Part shown: piece by piece, positions 51,888 to 61,028 of the stretch
Layout: every line of letters starts with the position of its first letter
Numbering within the stretch: position 1 is the stretch's first letter
Source of the DNA: UBA2231 sp964415175
GTDB taxonomy: Bacteria; Elusimicrobiota; Elusimicrobia; Elusimicrobiales; UBA9959
Assembly (NCBI GenBank): GCA_964415175.1
Contig: CAYPYG010000012.1
Span: 12,376 to 76,375, forward strand
Length of the DNA stretch: 64,000 bases
Direction: 5' to 3'
Notes under the pieces: model-generated
The model's database searches: none
What the model saw: only the letters and a program-made list of their open reading frames with translations
Told to the model about the DNA's origin: nothing
Position numbers and translations under genes: made by a program

Positions 51888-52060
51888 GGAGGGCCCAAAA
51901 GCGGGTAGGCCCATGGGCCCTTTCGCGGGCGCGCGGCGCGGGCAATACTATATGCGCAGTCTTCCTTGTAATTTGGGGAATAGGCCCCAGAGTATCCACG
52001 ATCCGGCCTTAACCGGATGTATCCAGGGAAAGCAAAAGATTTTTTGCTTTCCCTTTTTTT
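51888..52060 (+). ncRNA. conserved structured RNA element, copy B
   Basis: Same length as copy A (173 bases) and about 93% identical. Terminator stem GGGAAAGCAAAA (52026-52037) with TTTTGCTTTCCC (52042-52053), then T7. The changes at GGGGAATAGGCCCC and ATCCGG-CCTTAA-CCGGAT fall in loops and keep the stems. It begins 3 bases after the stop of the DUF4097-like gene and has no sigma-54 promoter of its own, so it must be part of the transcript from promoter 4. That favours a cis-acting leader for the next operon segment over a free small RNA. Confidence 0.7.
52026..52060 (+). terminator. intrinsic terminator of RNA element B
   Basis: 12-base perfect stem with 4-base loop and T7, 60 bases before the peptide gene at 52120. 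Confidence 0.85.
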
Positions 52061-52119
52061 ATCGGGAATTGACGAAAAGTTTCAAAAATGGAAGAATATA
52101 ACGGTCAAGGGGGAATGGT

Positions 52120-52308
52120 ATGAAAAACAAAGACAAAATTCTTATTGGTTTTTTGGTGACGGCAGGGTTGTTTTCTCTTGCTCAGGCTGGAGAATATGTT
52201 CGTCAGCTTACGGATGTTCAGAAGACGCAACTCGTTCAGTTCGCGGATTCCGGGGCTGAAGCCACGGTAGAGCCCCCCAGGGTCGTAGAAAAAAATCGGC
52301 TTGGATGA
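52120..52308 (+). CDS. 62-residue secreted peptide (cassette B)
   Basis: Signal peptide MKNKDKILIGFLVTAGLFSL with likely cut after Ala23 (AQA), then a 39-residue mature peptide without Cys ending KNRLG. Homologous to the 44655 peptide in the signal and the following (E/Q)Y(V/I)(R/Q)xL segment; the tails diverge, as expected if they set specificity. Stop overlaps the radical SAM start (ATGA). GGGGGAA ribosome binding site. Confidence 0.65.
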   Translation: MKNKDKILIGFLVTAGLFSLAQAGEYVRQLTDVQKTQLVQFADSGAEATVEPPRVVEKNRLG

Positions 52309-53201
52309 GCAACGCGGTTGATCCGCTTGCTATAACTGTCGGCACCGGATGCAATATCCGGTGCCGACATTGTCTTGTGGAACCTGGCCTCGGCTCGGAG
52401 TCCGTATCCGAAGAAGAGATCCGGTCCCTGGTTTTGGAGATAAACAAGTTTTCCCCGGGAGACATCGTGTTTACGGGCGGAGAACCGACCCTGTATCTCC
52501 GCCAGATCCGGCAGATACTTTCTAGGATAAGCATTGCTGTCCCGCCTAAAGTAACCTTGATCACGAACGGTTATTTCTCCGGAAGCCGCGCTGAAGCGGA
52601 AAGAGTTCTAAAGGGTATAGCGCACCTGTACAAGGTGGTCGTTTCATATGACCGGTTTCACGCGGAATTTGTTGAAAAGCGCAAGATTTCGATCCTTCTG
52701 GACGTTTGCCACGACCTGGGGTTGCAGGCTAAGATAGTTTGTGCGGTTGAAACCCCAATGGACCTGGTTTTCTTGAACTCCTTAAGGAGCCCCGGTTTGG
52801 CCATTTCCATACAGCAAATCCTTCCCATGGGTCGTGCGAAAAAAAACGGCATGGAATACCGCTGCGCATCCTTTGATCGCGGGGTGTTGGATAAAAAATG
52901 CCCTAATTTGGGAGGGATGGTTTTTAACTGCGGCTCTGGATTTACGGTCTGCTGCGGGCCGCTTGCCTCTTTTGCCGATAAGTCCGAATATGTCCATGGA
53001 ACAATTTCGGAGCATCTTGAAAGCGTTTTTTACCGCATTCTTTCCGAATATACTTTCGGGGAGTTGGCTGCAGTTTCCGGTTGGGATACCGATCGGCTGA
53101 CTCCGGAACATTCTGTTCCGTGCCGCATCTGCACCGCATTGATCCCCAGGATTATTGAGAAGATGCGCGCCGGCTGGAATCCGAACAAGAAGGGCTTATG
53201 A
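52305..53201 (+). CDS. short radical SAM enzyme (cassette B)
   Basis: A 298-residue paralogue of the enzyme at 44940: cluster Cys16, 20, 23 (CNIRCRHC), FTGGEPTLYL, a QQILPMGRAKK segment, and cysteines in DKKCPNLG, FTVCCGP and PCRIC for a possible second cluster. Coupled to the 62-residue peptide by a 4-base overlap and to the serine hydrolase by another, so it should act on that peptide. The peptide lacks Cys, so the modification would not be a thioether from Cys. Confidence 0.8.
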   Translation: MSNAVDPLAITVGTGCNIRCRHCLVEPGLGSESVSEEEIRSLVLEINKFSPGDIVFTGGEPTLYLRQIRQILSRISIAVPPKVTLITNGYFSGSRAEAERVLKGIAHLYKVVVSYDRFHAEFVEKRKISILLDVCHDLGLQAKIVCAVETPMDLVFLNSLRSPGLAISIQQILPMGRAKKNGMEYRCASFDRGVLDKKCPNLGGMVFNCGSGFTVCCGPLASFADKSEYVHGTISEHLESVFYRILSEYTFGELAAVSGWDTDRLTPEHSVPCRICTALIPRIIEKMRAGWNPNKKGL

Positions 53202-54793
53202 TGCCGACTATGAATAAGGAAATGATTCGAAGAATCGACAGATTGTTCCGCGAGTGGGACAGCCCCGGAAGCCCGGGCTGCTCTCTGGGGATATTTAGGC
53301 GCGGTAAAATCCTCTATTCCCGTGGCTATGGTATGGCAAGTCTGGAACATAACGTTCCTATATCTCAGAAAACAATTTTTGATCTTGGCTCCACTTCAAA
53401 GCAGTTCGTGGCGTTCTGTATAGCGCTTCTGGAAAATCGGGGGAAAATATCGGCGGAGGATGCTGCGGCCAGGTATTTGCCGGAACTCGGGAATTATGCC
53501 GGGAAAATACGTATTAGACATCTGCTGCATCATACGAGCGGAATCCGGGACTACCTGGCGCTGATGGAGCTGGCGGGGATGCGCTATGAGAATGAATACC
53601 CGGACGAGCAGATCTTTAATCTGATAAAAATGCAGCGTGATCTGAATTTCACTCCGGGCAATGAGTTTCTTTATAGCAACTCCGGCTATCTGCTGCTGGG
53701 GGAGATTATAAAGCGGGTTTCTGGGTTGTCGTTAAGGGAGTTCGCTGATAAAAATATCTTTTCTCCGCTTGGCATGAAGAACACGCATTTTCATGATGAT
53801 TTTTCCATGATCGTCAGGAACAAAGCGGCCGGGTATTCCGCTTCGGCTAATGGGTTTAAGACGGACATTTCGCTTTTTGATGTGGTTGGCGACGGGGGGA
53901 TAAATACGAATGTGCCGGATCTTGCTAAATGGGACGCCAATTTCTATGTGAACCGGCTGGGCGGCGGACAGAATCTGATCAAAAAGATCATTACTCCGGG
54001 GCGGCTGAATGACGGACGGGAGCTGGGGTATTCATACGGTCTGTTCCTTCCCGAATACAGGGGGCAGCGGACTGTCAGCCACGGAGGAGCGTGGGTCGGA
54101 TATCGCTCCGAGATGATGCGTTTTCCGGGGAAAGATCTTACTATAGTATGCTTGTCCAATCTTGTACAAGTCAAGCCGACGCATATTTCCAAGCGGATAG
54201 CCGATATCTGCCTGGAAGGGGAACTGGAGGGTCGTCCCACTCCGGCCAGGCCCTGCGCCGCGGGAGGGCGTGGCGTGAAGGGGCGCCTGTTGTCCCCCGG
54301 TCTTTATTTGAACGAGAGGAACGAGGCGTTCATAGAACTGGAATCGGCGGGCGGCAAATATGTTTTAAGGGACGACGAGTCCAGGTACGAGTTGTATTGC
54401 GTCGGTGATGGCCGCTATGCCGTCGCGGGGGGCTTAAGGGAATTACTGGTCCTGGCCGACGTGCGCGGGAAGGCCCGTATCATGTTCAAAAAGCTGAATT
54501 CAGCTCCGGTCGAATACCGGAAAGCGCCAAGGCCGCGGCTCGCCGGCTCCCGGGCCGCAAGATTAAGAGGAAGATATTATGCGGAGGAACTCGGAACCGA
54601 ATACGTTCTGCGGAGCAAGGGCGCAAAGCTGTTTTTGGAGAGGCCGGGCGCTGAGCCGGAGGACTTGCACTGGATAACAGAGCGCATATTGGCCGGCAAA
54701 TATATTTCCCTGATTTTCCCAAAAGTTCCCGCGGCCCGGTCTTTCCTGCTCGATTATTGCCGGATAAAAGGAATTGTTTTTAAAAAGGTGTAG
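53198..54793 (+). CDS. class C beta-lactamase-family serine hydrolase (cassette B)
   Basis: A 531-residue hydrolase of the serine beta-lactamase/D-aminopeptidase/esterase family. SxxK at 65-68 (LGSTSKQF), YxN in LYSNSGYLLLGE and HxG-type SHGGAWVGYRS. A C-terminal beta domain (about 360-531) resembles those of D-aminopeptidases. No signal peptide is visible. It stands where cassette A has the transglutaminase, so both may process the modified peptide. Overlaps the radical SAM stop by 4 bases. Confidence 0.8.
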   Translation: MMPTMNKEMIRRIDRLFREWDSPGSPGCSLGIFRRGKILYSRGYGMASLEHNVPISQKTIFDLGSTSKQFVAFCIALLENRGKISAEDAAARYLPELGNYAGKIRIRHLLHHTSGIRDYLALMELAGMRYENEYPDEQIFNLIKMQRDLNFTPGNEFLYSNSGYLLLGEIIKRVSGLSLREFADKNIFSPLGMKNTHFHDDFSMIVRNKAAGYSASANGFKTDISLFDVVGDGGINTNVPDLAKWDANFYVNRLGGGQNLIKKIITPGRLNDGRELGYSYGLFLPEYRGQRTVSHGGAWVGYRSEMMRFPGKDLTIVCLSNLVQVKPTHISKRIADICLEGELEGRPTPARPCAAGGRGVKGRLLSPGLYLNERNEAFIELESAGGKYVLRDDESRYELYCVGDGRYAVAGGLRELLVLADVRGKARIMFKKLNSAPVEYRKAPRPRLAGSRAARLRGRYYAEELGTEYVLRSKGAKLFLERPGAEPEDLHWITERILAGKYISLIFPKVPAARSFLLDYCRIKGIVFKKV

Positions 54794-54794
54794 C

Positions 54795-56240
54795 ATGGAC
54801 CGTGGTCCCTGTCGTTTATACAAAATGACTCTATCGGCCATAAAATCCGCGAAATTCGCCATCCCTCTCGTTCTTCTGGCGCTGATCTTAGTCGCGCTTT
54901 CAGGCAGAAGCTCTAATCCCAAAGTCTGGGGAGTCGTGGTGTCCGGTCTGCCCGATCGGGTGACTACGGCTTTGGCGGATGAGGATGTCCCGCTGTATAT
55001 CCTGAAGCAGACCCACGAACCGTTGCTGCGCAGCGACGACGGCCAGAATTATTATTCAAAAGTGCTCATATCCTGGCGTCGTAATGCCGACTCCTCTGAA
55101 TATCTTTTTTGCCCGGACCCTAAATCGGAATTCGACGAAACACATCCGCTTACCGCGGGGATTTTAAAAGAACATCTTGAAAAGATCACGGCCCGATTCT
55201 CCGGGCTTTACTCTATCGGAGCCGACGGCGAATGCGTTAAGGTGAAGTTCGGGGTCGGGCGCAAGGGGTATATGCAGTTTTTAAGCATGTACGAAAATGC
55301 CCCCACGCTTAAACTGACGGATCTGATCGAGCTTGGTCTTGGAAAGTATCAGGTTTCAGAAATAGATCGGGAGCGTATTACTCTGGATAAAAAACGGTCG
55401 TGCCGAAACTGCTACGGAAAAATCGTGGTTTACGAATCGGCCCGGGACTATCTATCGGATCTGCAGAGGCCGGATATCGCGGATTTTAACAGAATCGCCT
55501 GGCGTGAGATCCCGGAGGAAGTGCTGGGCCACTTTAAAGTTTTTGACAATATCCCGTTGAAATCGTTCGGATTGGTGCTCGTTTCTTCTGATAAAGACGT
55601 GCGGCGTATCGTCTATAATTGCATGGATATCGCCCAACTCCGGAGCGCGGTATGCCCGCACGCAAAACGATTTAATGATATTTCGACCATATTGCTGGCC
55701 GGGGTCCCGGGGGCGCGCCCCGGGAGTCCCGCGCAGGAGTGCGGGGCCGATAAAAGGATAACTGGCGGGAAACGGATTGTTCTGGCCGCGGTCGATCGGG
55801 ATAACCGGGCGCAGCTTCAATTGGTGGCCGCTGATTTTTTTAAGAAGACCGGGATAAAAATGGACATTCATTTGTATTCGGCCGGAGATCTGGTGCAGGT
55901 GTTGTTTGACCGGCCTCACCCTTATGATATGGTGCCGATAGTCTACAGTGTTGTGCAGCCGGAGTACGAGACTTTTTTTAAGGATTTTTGTGTTAAGGAC
56001 GGTTTTCTCGACTATAATCTCCCGCGGATAGCCGAACTGAGAAGCAGGCTTCTGCGGGTCGAGGATGAGCGGCAAAAAAGTGAAATTGCCGTTGAGATAA
56101 CAAAAGCTCTGGCTGAAGAGTATGTCGTTCTTCCTCTTTTCCAGGAAGTAAAAGAGTTTTATTACCCCGCGGAAATACGAAATCTGGTCATAGGAAAAGG
56201 ATTTACGGAATATCCCGAGATCTCGGACTTTAGATGGTAA
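54795..56240 (+). CDS. OppA/DppA-like extracytoplasmic binding protein (sensor B)
   Basis: About 481 residues, paralogue of the 47297 product: signal anchor near 20-37 (FAIPLVLLALILVALSG), LYILKQTHEPLLRSDDGQNY, ILLAGVPGARPG and ending EYPEISDFRW where the other ends EYPEVADFRW. ATG 54795 starts one base after the preceding stop; 54774 (TTG) and 54825 are alternatives. Its stop overlaps the kinase start. The two binding proteins share the ends best and differ most in the middle, which would contain the ligand site. Confidence 0.75.
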   Translation: MDRGPCRLYKMTLSAIKSAKFAIPLVLLALILVALSGRSSNPKVWGVVVSGLPDRVTTALADEDVPLYILKQTHEPLLRSDDGQNYYSKVLISWRRNADSSEYLFCPDPKSEFDETHPLTAGILKEHLEKITARFSGLYSIGADGECVKVKFGVGRKGYMQFLSMYENAPTLKLTDLIELGLGKYQVSEIDRERITLDKKRSCRNCYGKIVVYESARDYLSDLQRPDIADFNRIAWREIPEEVLGHFKVFDNIPLKSFGLVLVSSDKDVRRIVYNCMDIAQLRSAVCPHAKRFNDISTILLAGVPGARPGSPAQECGADKRITGGKRIVLAAVDRDNRAQLQLVAADFFKKTGIKMDIHLYSAGDLVQVLFDRPHPYDMVPIVYSVVQPEYETFFKDFCVKDGFLDYNLPRIAELRSRLLRVEDERQKSEIAVEITKALAEEYVVLPLFQEVKEFYYPAEIRNLVIGKGFTEYPEISDFRW

Positions 56241-57922
56241 AACTCTTCACCCGCATCCTGGCCTACAGCTGGCGCTACTACGCGGTGTCGGTGCTGGTGT
56301 TCGTCGCTTTCTGGCAGGCGTTCTCGGTCTTTTCGGCCGTCAGGGTGGCCGACGACAAGTTGCTGACCGCGATGTGGCAGAACGCGGCGTATTTCGAAAA
56401 AGCGTTCCTTGAGGGCGACGTCTTCGAGACGCAGCGCATCATGTGGCGCATTAAGAATGAGGCCATAAAGCGCATAACCTTCCACCCCGTGCGGTTCGAG
56501 GGCAGCCGCTGGATATTCAAAGAGGCGGTGATCGGCAACCTTTACGACCGGCCGCGGGCTCAGCTGGAACGGAGTGTCCCCTTCATATCCAACGGCGCGG
56601 AGCTGGGGAGTCTGGCATACGTGATAGACCTGGTGGACGTCAACGCGGCGGTGTTCTCCCAGAACTATATCCTGTTCATCACCGTGGTCTTGTTCTTCCT
56701 CGGCCTGCTGGCGGTGTCCAACATGGGGGCCATTCAGACGCTGGAGGCCATAGAGAAGTCGGTCAACGAGATAAACTACATAACGGCTTCCGGCAAGAGC
56801 GATATCATCCGCGATTCGATAAAGAAGAATATCTCCCGTCTTCCCCAGGGTATCATCGGTACCCCTTTCGCGCAGATGACAGAGCGCATGAGCGGGGCTC
56901 TCGAACAGGCCGCGAGGCTGGAGAATGAGCTGGCAGTTTCCAAGGCAACCTCGGACTTGGCCGCGCAGGTAGCGCACGATATCCGCTCGCCGCTGGCGGC
57001 GCTGGGGGCCTCGGTGAAGGGGCTGAACGTCCCCGAGGAGCAGCGGACGCTGATAGACGGAGCGGTCGGCCGCATGCAGGGTATAGCCGACGACCTGCTG
57101 CGGCGCTACCGCGCGCCCGGCGCGGAGATAAAGGGGAAAGTGGAGACCTGCGCATTGTCCGGCCTTATAGAGCAGGTCGTTGCCGAGAAGCGCATACAGC
57201 ATAAGGAGCGGGCGGGTCTTAAAATAGCTTTCGACAATTCGGCCGACGGCGCCAGGGCGGCGGTCGATCCCAAGGAGCTGCAGCGGCTGATCTCGAACCT
57301 GGTCAATAACGCGGTCGAGGCTCTGGAGAAGGGCGGCTCGGTCGCCGTTGTTCTGTCCGCTTCGGACGGCCGGGTTCTGATAAAAATTTCGGACGACGGC
57401 AAAGGCATACCGTCGGAAATACTTTTAAAGCTCGGGCAGAAAGGTGAAACTCACGGGAAATCAGACGGCACCGGACTGGGCCTCTACCATGCCCGCGTCA
57501 GTGTAGAGAGTTGGGGCGGCAGTTTGACCATCGAGTCGGAACCGGGCAAGGGGACCTCGGTCCTGATATCGCTGCCCGCCGCGGCAAAACCTGCCGCCGG
57601 TCTGAGCGCTGTCCTGCTGGACGATGACCCTCTTGTGCATATGAACTGGCGGATGGCCGCCAAGGCCGCAGGCGCGGAACTCAAGGCCTATAAAACGCCG
57701 CAGGAACTGCTGGCCGCCGCTGAAACCCTGCCGCGCGACATCCCTTTATATATAGATTCCGAACTGGCTGACGGCGCCAAAGGCGAGGACATCGCCGCAG
57801 ATCTCCACGCCAAAGGTTTCACCGATATCACCATGGCCACCGGCCATCGCGCCGATAAGTTCGCCCGCCTCCCCTGGCTTAAAGTATCCGGCAAAGAGCC
57901 GCCTTGGTATAGGCCAGTCTAA
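56234..57922 (+). CDS. hybrid sensor histidine kinase (sensor B)
   Basis: A 562-residue paralogue of the 48703 kinase: two TM helices, His248 in VAHDIRSPLAAL, NNAVEAL, SDDGKGIP, GTGLGLYHA and a C-terminal receiver-like domain (VLLDDDPLVHMNWRM, LYIDSELADGAKG). The proteins are close to 90% identical. Start overlaps the binding-protein stop. The sequence after its stop differs from that after kinase A; the A-type downstream sequence reappears only after the kinase remnant at 63815, so cassette C is probably inserted here. Confidence 0.9.
   Translation: MVKLFTRILAYSWRYYAVSVLVFVAFWQAFSVFSAVRVADDKLLTAMWQNAAYFEKAFLEGDVFETQRIMWRIKNEAIKRITFHPVRFEGSRWIFKEAVIGNLYDRPRAQLERSVPFISNGAELGSLAYVIDLVDVNAAVFSQNYILFITVVLFFLGLLAVSNMGAIQTLEAIEKSVNEINYITASGKSDIIRDSIKKNISRLPQGIIGTPFAQMTERMSGALEQAARLENELAVSKATSDLAAQVAHDIRSPLAALGASVKGLNVPEEQRTLIDGAVGRMQGIADDLLRRYRAPGAEIKGKVETCALSGLIEQVVAEKRIQHKERAGLKIAFDNSADGARAAVDPKELQRLISNLVNNAVEALEKGGSVAVVLSASDGRVLIKISDDGKGIPSEILLKLGQKGETHGKSDGTGLGLYHARVSVESWGGSLTIESEPGKGTSVLISLPAAAKPAAGLSAVLLDDDPLVHMNWRMAAKAAGAELKAYKTPQELLAAAETLPRDIPLYIDSELADGAKGEDIAADLHAKGFTDITMATGHRADKFARLPWLKVSGKEPPWYRPV
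56958..57191 (+). repeat. 234-base segment identical in two kinase genes (copy B)
   Basis: Identical to 49427-49660; see copy A. Confidence 0.85.
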
Positions 57923-57965
57923 AAATAATCTAAACAGGCGGGCAAGCGCACTTTTTTATTTTCAT

Positions 57966-57984
57966 TTGAAATGAAATATTTCAA
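57966..57984. promoter_or_regulatory. candidate activator-binding palindrome 5
   Basis: TTGAAATGAAATATTTCAA, containing the perfect palindrome TGAAATATTTCA (57972-57983), 80-100 bases upstream of sigma-54 promoter 5. Confidence 0.45.
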
Positions 57985-58063
57985 GTGAAAATGTCCAAAT
58001 AACAATTTTTGCTGTAAATTCGGTTTTTCTCTTAAAAATAGCTCTCCTGGGGTCCTTAGAATG

Positions 58064-58080
58064 TTGGCATAAAAAATGCT
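58064..58080 (+). promoter_or_regulatory. sigma-54 promoter 5 (cassette C)
   Basis: TTGGCATAAAAAATGCT: GG at 58066-58067 and GC at 58078-58079; the -12 has ATGC instead of TTGC. Preceded by AGAATG, as is promoter 1. Expected start near 58091. Confidence 0.8.
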
Positions 58081-58135
58081 CTGCATGTGGCATAGGCGTA
58101 GAAAACGCCGAATCTGAGGATTAAGGAGAGAACAA

Positions 58136-58252
58136 ATGAATAACAAGACCTGGATGGACCTTTCTGCCGAGGAGTTGGAGATGCTCGCGGACAATGTCTC
58201 CTGCATGTACGGCAAACAGGATGATGACACCGGCGGTATGCCTAACTACTAA
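58136..58252 (+). CDS. 38-residue RiPP precursor candidate (cassette C)
   Basis: A 38-residue peptide with AAGGAG 7 bases before the ATG. The leader-like part MNNKTWMDLSAEELEMLADN has the acidic amphipathic helix common in radical-SAM and Nif11-like leaders. The rest (VSCMYGKQDDDTGGMPNY) has one Cys at 23 and a GG before a 4-residue tail. Directly precedes two SPASM radical SAM genes and an ABC exporter. It does not resemble the other peptides, so the cassettes make different products. Confidence 0.75.
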   Translation: MNNKTWMDLSAEELEMLADNVSCMYGKQDDDTGGMPNY

Positions 58253-58357
58253 GCGGAGCTTTACCACTTGGGCGGGCCGGGACCAACGGCCCGCCCCGCG
58301 GGTTCTCAATCATTTGCGGCGTGCGGATATTTCTGCTTGAATATACTCGAATTTCCA

Positions 58358-59722
58358 ATGGACAAGAATACCAGATATTGTCATGAGGTTGAGTTGGACG
58401 ATGGCCGCGGCATTCTTTTTCACACCCTGACTTTTGGGTATCGGATGCTTAGCGCAGAGGAGTTGCGCCTGTGGAGAAGCTCACAATACGGCAGGCTGAC
58501 CTCTTTTCTGCGCGAGGAACTGACCAAAAAGCGCTTTATATCTTCGGAAAATAAGGACGACATCCTGCTTAGGACGGCCATAAGCGCGTTTTCCAGGCGT
58601 TCAGGGCGGGCGCCGAGCGTATACGTATATTTGACCACCGAGTGCAACATGCGTTGCCCGTACTGTTTCCAGGATGGGAGTGACAGACATATTTCCCTGG
58701 CCCCGGAAGATATCGGCCGCATCACGGACTCCGTAAAAGCGCTGCAGAAGAGACACGGCCGCATAAAGCCGGTATTCTTCGGCGGAGAGCCGTTATTGGC
58801 TAAGAACAAGGAGGTCTTTGTCGGACTGATCGAGGCTCTGGCCGACGCGGGCTGCTGCCCCGCCGAGATCGTTACCAATGGCACGCAACTCCGCGAATTT
58901 CTGCCGGAGCTAGTGAGGTTGGAGCATCATATCGAAGGGCTGCGATTTACTCTTTACGGCCCGCGCGGGTTGAACGACCGCTTTCGCTTTGAAAAAAACG
59001 GCAGCCGCGAGAATTTCGGCGATACGATGCGCAATATCCGGGATGTCATAGCGGCGACCTCGAAGCTCAAAATCTACCTGAATCTCCTGCTGGACCAGCG
59101 CGTGATAGAGCGCGTCCCGGAGATGATCGGCGAACTGCGGAAGGAGGGAGTGTTGGATGAGAAGCGTGTCGTCCCATCGTTCGGCAGGATACAGTTCCGC
59201 TGCTCACGGCTCCAGTCCTCCCGATACCCGCATGAGTTGAATTACGAGGACTATTACCCCGCGTTGCTGAAGCTGGTCGCCTCCGGGGTCATTTCGCGCG
59301 ACCTCGTCGCCGGCAGCGAAGTGGAGATGATGTGGAAGATATTCCGCGGCTGGGAGACCGGCGATTGTGCGGTTCCAAATTTTAAAGGGTGCAGGGCGGT
59401 TTACCCGGGCAGGTACTGTTTCTATCCCGACGGACTTATATATCCATGCACTGAGATCGCCGGCTGCAAGGGCGGCGAAATCGGGGAATTCAGGCCCGGG
59501 TTGCGGTTCTTTAAATCTTTGGACGAGTGGAACAGGTATCCGGAGACCTTCCTGGGCAAATGTGCCGCCTGCAAATACATCGGCATGTGCAACGGTGCCT
59601 GTCCGGCCACCAATATGGAGGGCGCCGGCCGGATCGACGATTTGAGATGCATAAATTACAAAGATTCTCTGGACAAGTTCCTTGTCGCGCTCGACCGGAC
59701 CGGGATGCTCGAACATGTCTGA
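58358..59722 (+). CDS. SPASM radical SAM maturase 1 (cassette C)
   Basis: A 454-residue enzyme: N-terminal recognition-like domain, cluster Cys96, 100, 103 (CNMRCPYCFQ), FFGGEPLL, SPASM cysteines in FKGCRAVYPGRYC, YPCTEIAGC and CAACKYIGMCNGACPATN. I use ATG 58358; an in-frame GTG/TTG-type extension to 58268 has no ribosome binding site. Stop overlaps the next start. Likely modifies the 38-mer. Confidence 0.85.
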   Translation: MDKNTRYCHEVELDDGRGILFHTLTFGYRMLSAEELRLWRSSQYGRLTSFLREELTKKRFISSENKDDILLRTAISAFSRRSGRAPSVYVYLTTECNMRCPYCFQDGSDRHISLAPEDIGRITDSVKALQKRHGRIKPVFFGGEPLLAKNKEVFVGLIEALADAGCCPAEIVTNGTQLREFLPELVRLEHHIEGLRFTLYGPRGLNDRFRFEKNGSRENFGDTMRNIRDVIAATSKLKIYLNLLLDQRVIERVPEMIGELRKEGVLDEKRVVPSFGRIQFRCSRLQSSRYPHELNYEDYYPALLKLVASGVISRDLVAGSEVEMMWKIFRGWETGDCAVPNFKGCRAVYPGRYCFYPDGLIYPCTEIAGCKGGEIGEFRPGLRFFKSLDEWNRYPETFLGKCAACKYIGMCNGACPATNMEGAGRIDDLRCINYKDSLDKFLVALDRTGMLEHV

Positions 59723-61028
59723 GATTTCGCTTAACCAGTACCAGGAACTCTACCCTGTTTCCGGGTCGGAAGGAGTTATACTTGATTTTCTCCGCGGTAC
59801 CGCTACCCGTGTCTCTTTTGCGAAAGGGGCTGTTATAGCCCGGCGTGACGATCCGGAAGCGAAAAGAACGGACGAGGCCTTCCTGAAGAAACTGCAGGCC
59901 CTGCCCGGTCGGCGGATAAATGTAGTGATCATCCCATCGTACATGTGCAATCTGCGCTGCACATATTGCTATGAGGGGGGCAAGACGGCGTCGGTCCGGC
60001 GTATGACGCCCGGGTACGTCCCCGCGTTGGGAAAAACCATCAAGACGCTTCTGGAAAAGCACGGCGCCTCGGTATTGCAGCTTACACTGCTTGGCGGCGA
60101 GCCGCTCCTAAGCGTCCATCGGCCTTTTTATGAAGAATTGTTCGGCCGCTTGACGGAGTTGGGCTGCAGCACCTCCGCCGTCTGCATCACTAACGGGGTG
60201 GCGGTCCCTGAGTATTTACCGGACCTTCTTCGCTGGGGGGTGACGGATTTTCAGATTACGGTGGACGGCGCGGAGAAAACGCATAATTCCAGGAGAAAGC
60301 CGGCTCCTGGTGCCGACTTCAATAGTTTTGAATCCGCCTGCCGGGCCATAGACCTGCTTCTGGAGAGAGGCCGCTCGGTGGCGATGCGGGTAAACGTTGA
60401 CGACAGCAATCTTCATGATCTGCCGGAACTGGAGCAGGTGGTCCTTAAGAAGGGGTGGCACAAGGTTTCAGGGTTTTCCGCGTATCTCTACCCTATATCG
60501 GAGAGCGGCTGCAACTCCGGCATGTGTTATTCTCCGGAAACGCGGCTTTTAGCCAGGGTACTCGAGGTCCTATCCGGGAGATGCCTTTCCAAAGTGTTCA
60601 GGCCGCGGTTTCACGGCCTTGATTTCGTGGATGCCTGTCTGGCGGGGAAGCCTCCGGCTCCGCGGTTCAATTTCTGCGGCGCCTCCAGGAACCAATATGT
60701 GCTCGATCCGGCCGGTATCTATACCTGCTGGTGGGGAGTTTCCGACCCGGCGTTCGCTATCGGCGCATACTCGGGGACCGGTTACGACGTAAACTGGGAG
60801 CGTGTTCGATCCTGTCATGCGCGCAACATCGCGAATATTCCCGAATGCCGGGAATGCCGCTATAAGTATTTGTGCGGCGCGGGCTGCGCTTATAAGGCCC
60901 TGTCGAAAAAGGGGAAAATTATGGCGGGGAACTGCGCGGAATTCGGGCCTCTTATCGGGGCCTATCTTCGTTATCGTTTCGGAGCGGAAAAAAACGGGAG
61001 TCCGTCCAATGGAACAGATCGAACTTAA
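59715..61028 (+). CDS. SPASM radical SAM maturase 2 (cassette C)
   Basis: A 437-residue enzyme with cluster Cys78, 82, 85 (CNLRCTYCYEGG), LLGGEPLLS, a TVDGAEKTHNSRR segment typical of the family and SPASM cysteines in FNFCGASRN, YTCWWGV, CRECRYKYLCGAGCAYKAL and NCAEFG. Overlaps maturase 1 by 8 bases and the ABC ATPase by 20. Two maturases for one precursor suggests two modifications or a heterodimer. Confidence 0.85.
   Translation: MSEISLNQYQELYPVSGSEGVILDFLRGTATRVSFAKGAVIARRDDPEAKRTDEAFLKKLQALPGRRINVVIIPSYMCNLRCTYCYEGGKTASVRRMTPGYVPALGKTIKTLLEKHGASVLQLTLLGGEPLLSVHRPFYEELFGRLTELGCSTSAVCITNGVAVPEYLPDLLRWGVTDFQITVDGAEKTHNSRRKPAPGADFNSFESACRAIDLLLERGRSVAMRVNVDDSNLHDLPELEQVVLKKGWHKVSGFSAYLYPISESGCNSGMCYSPETRLLARVLEVLSGRCLSKVFRPRFHGLDFVDACLAGKPPAPRFNFCGASRNQYVLDPAGIYTCWWGVSDPAFAIGAYSGTGYDVNWERVRSCHARNIANIPECRECRYKYLCGAGCAYKALSKKGKIMAGNCAEFGPLIGAYLRYRFGAEKNGSPSNGTDRT

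Noticed and set aside
53198..54793. Reading the cassette B hydrolase as an antibiotic-resistance beta-lactamase
   Set aside because: No signal peptide, extra C-terminal domain and RiPP-type context fit a peptidase or esterase better than a periplasmic lactamase.
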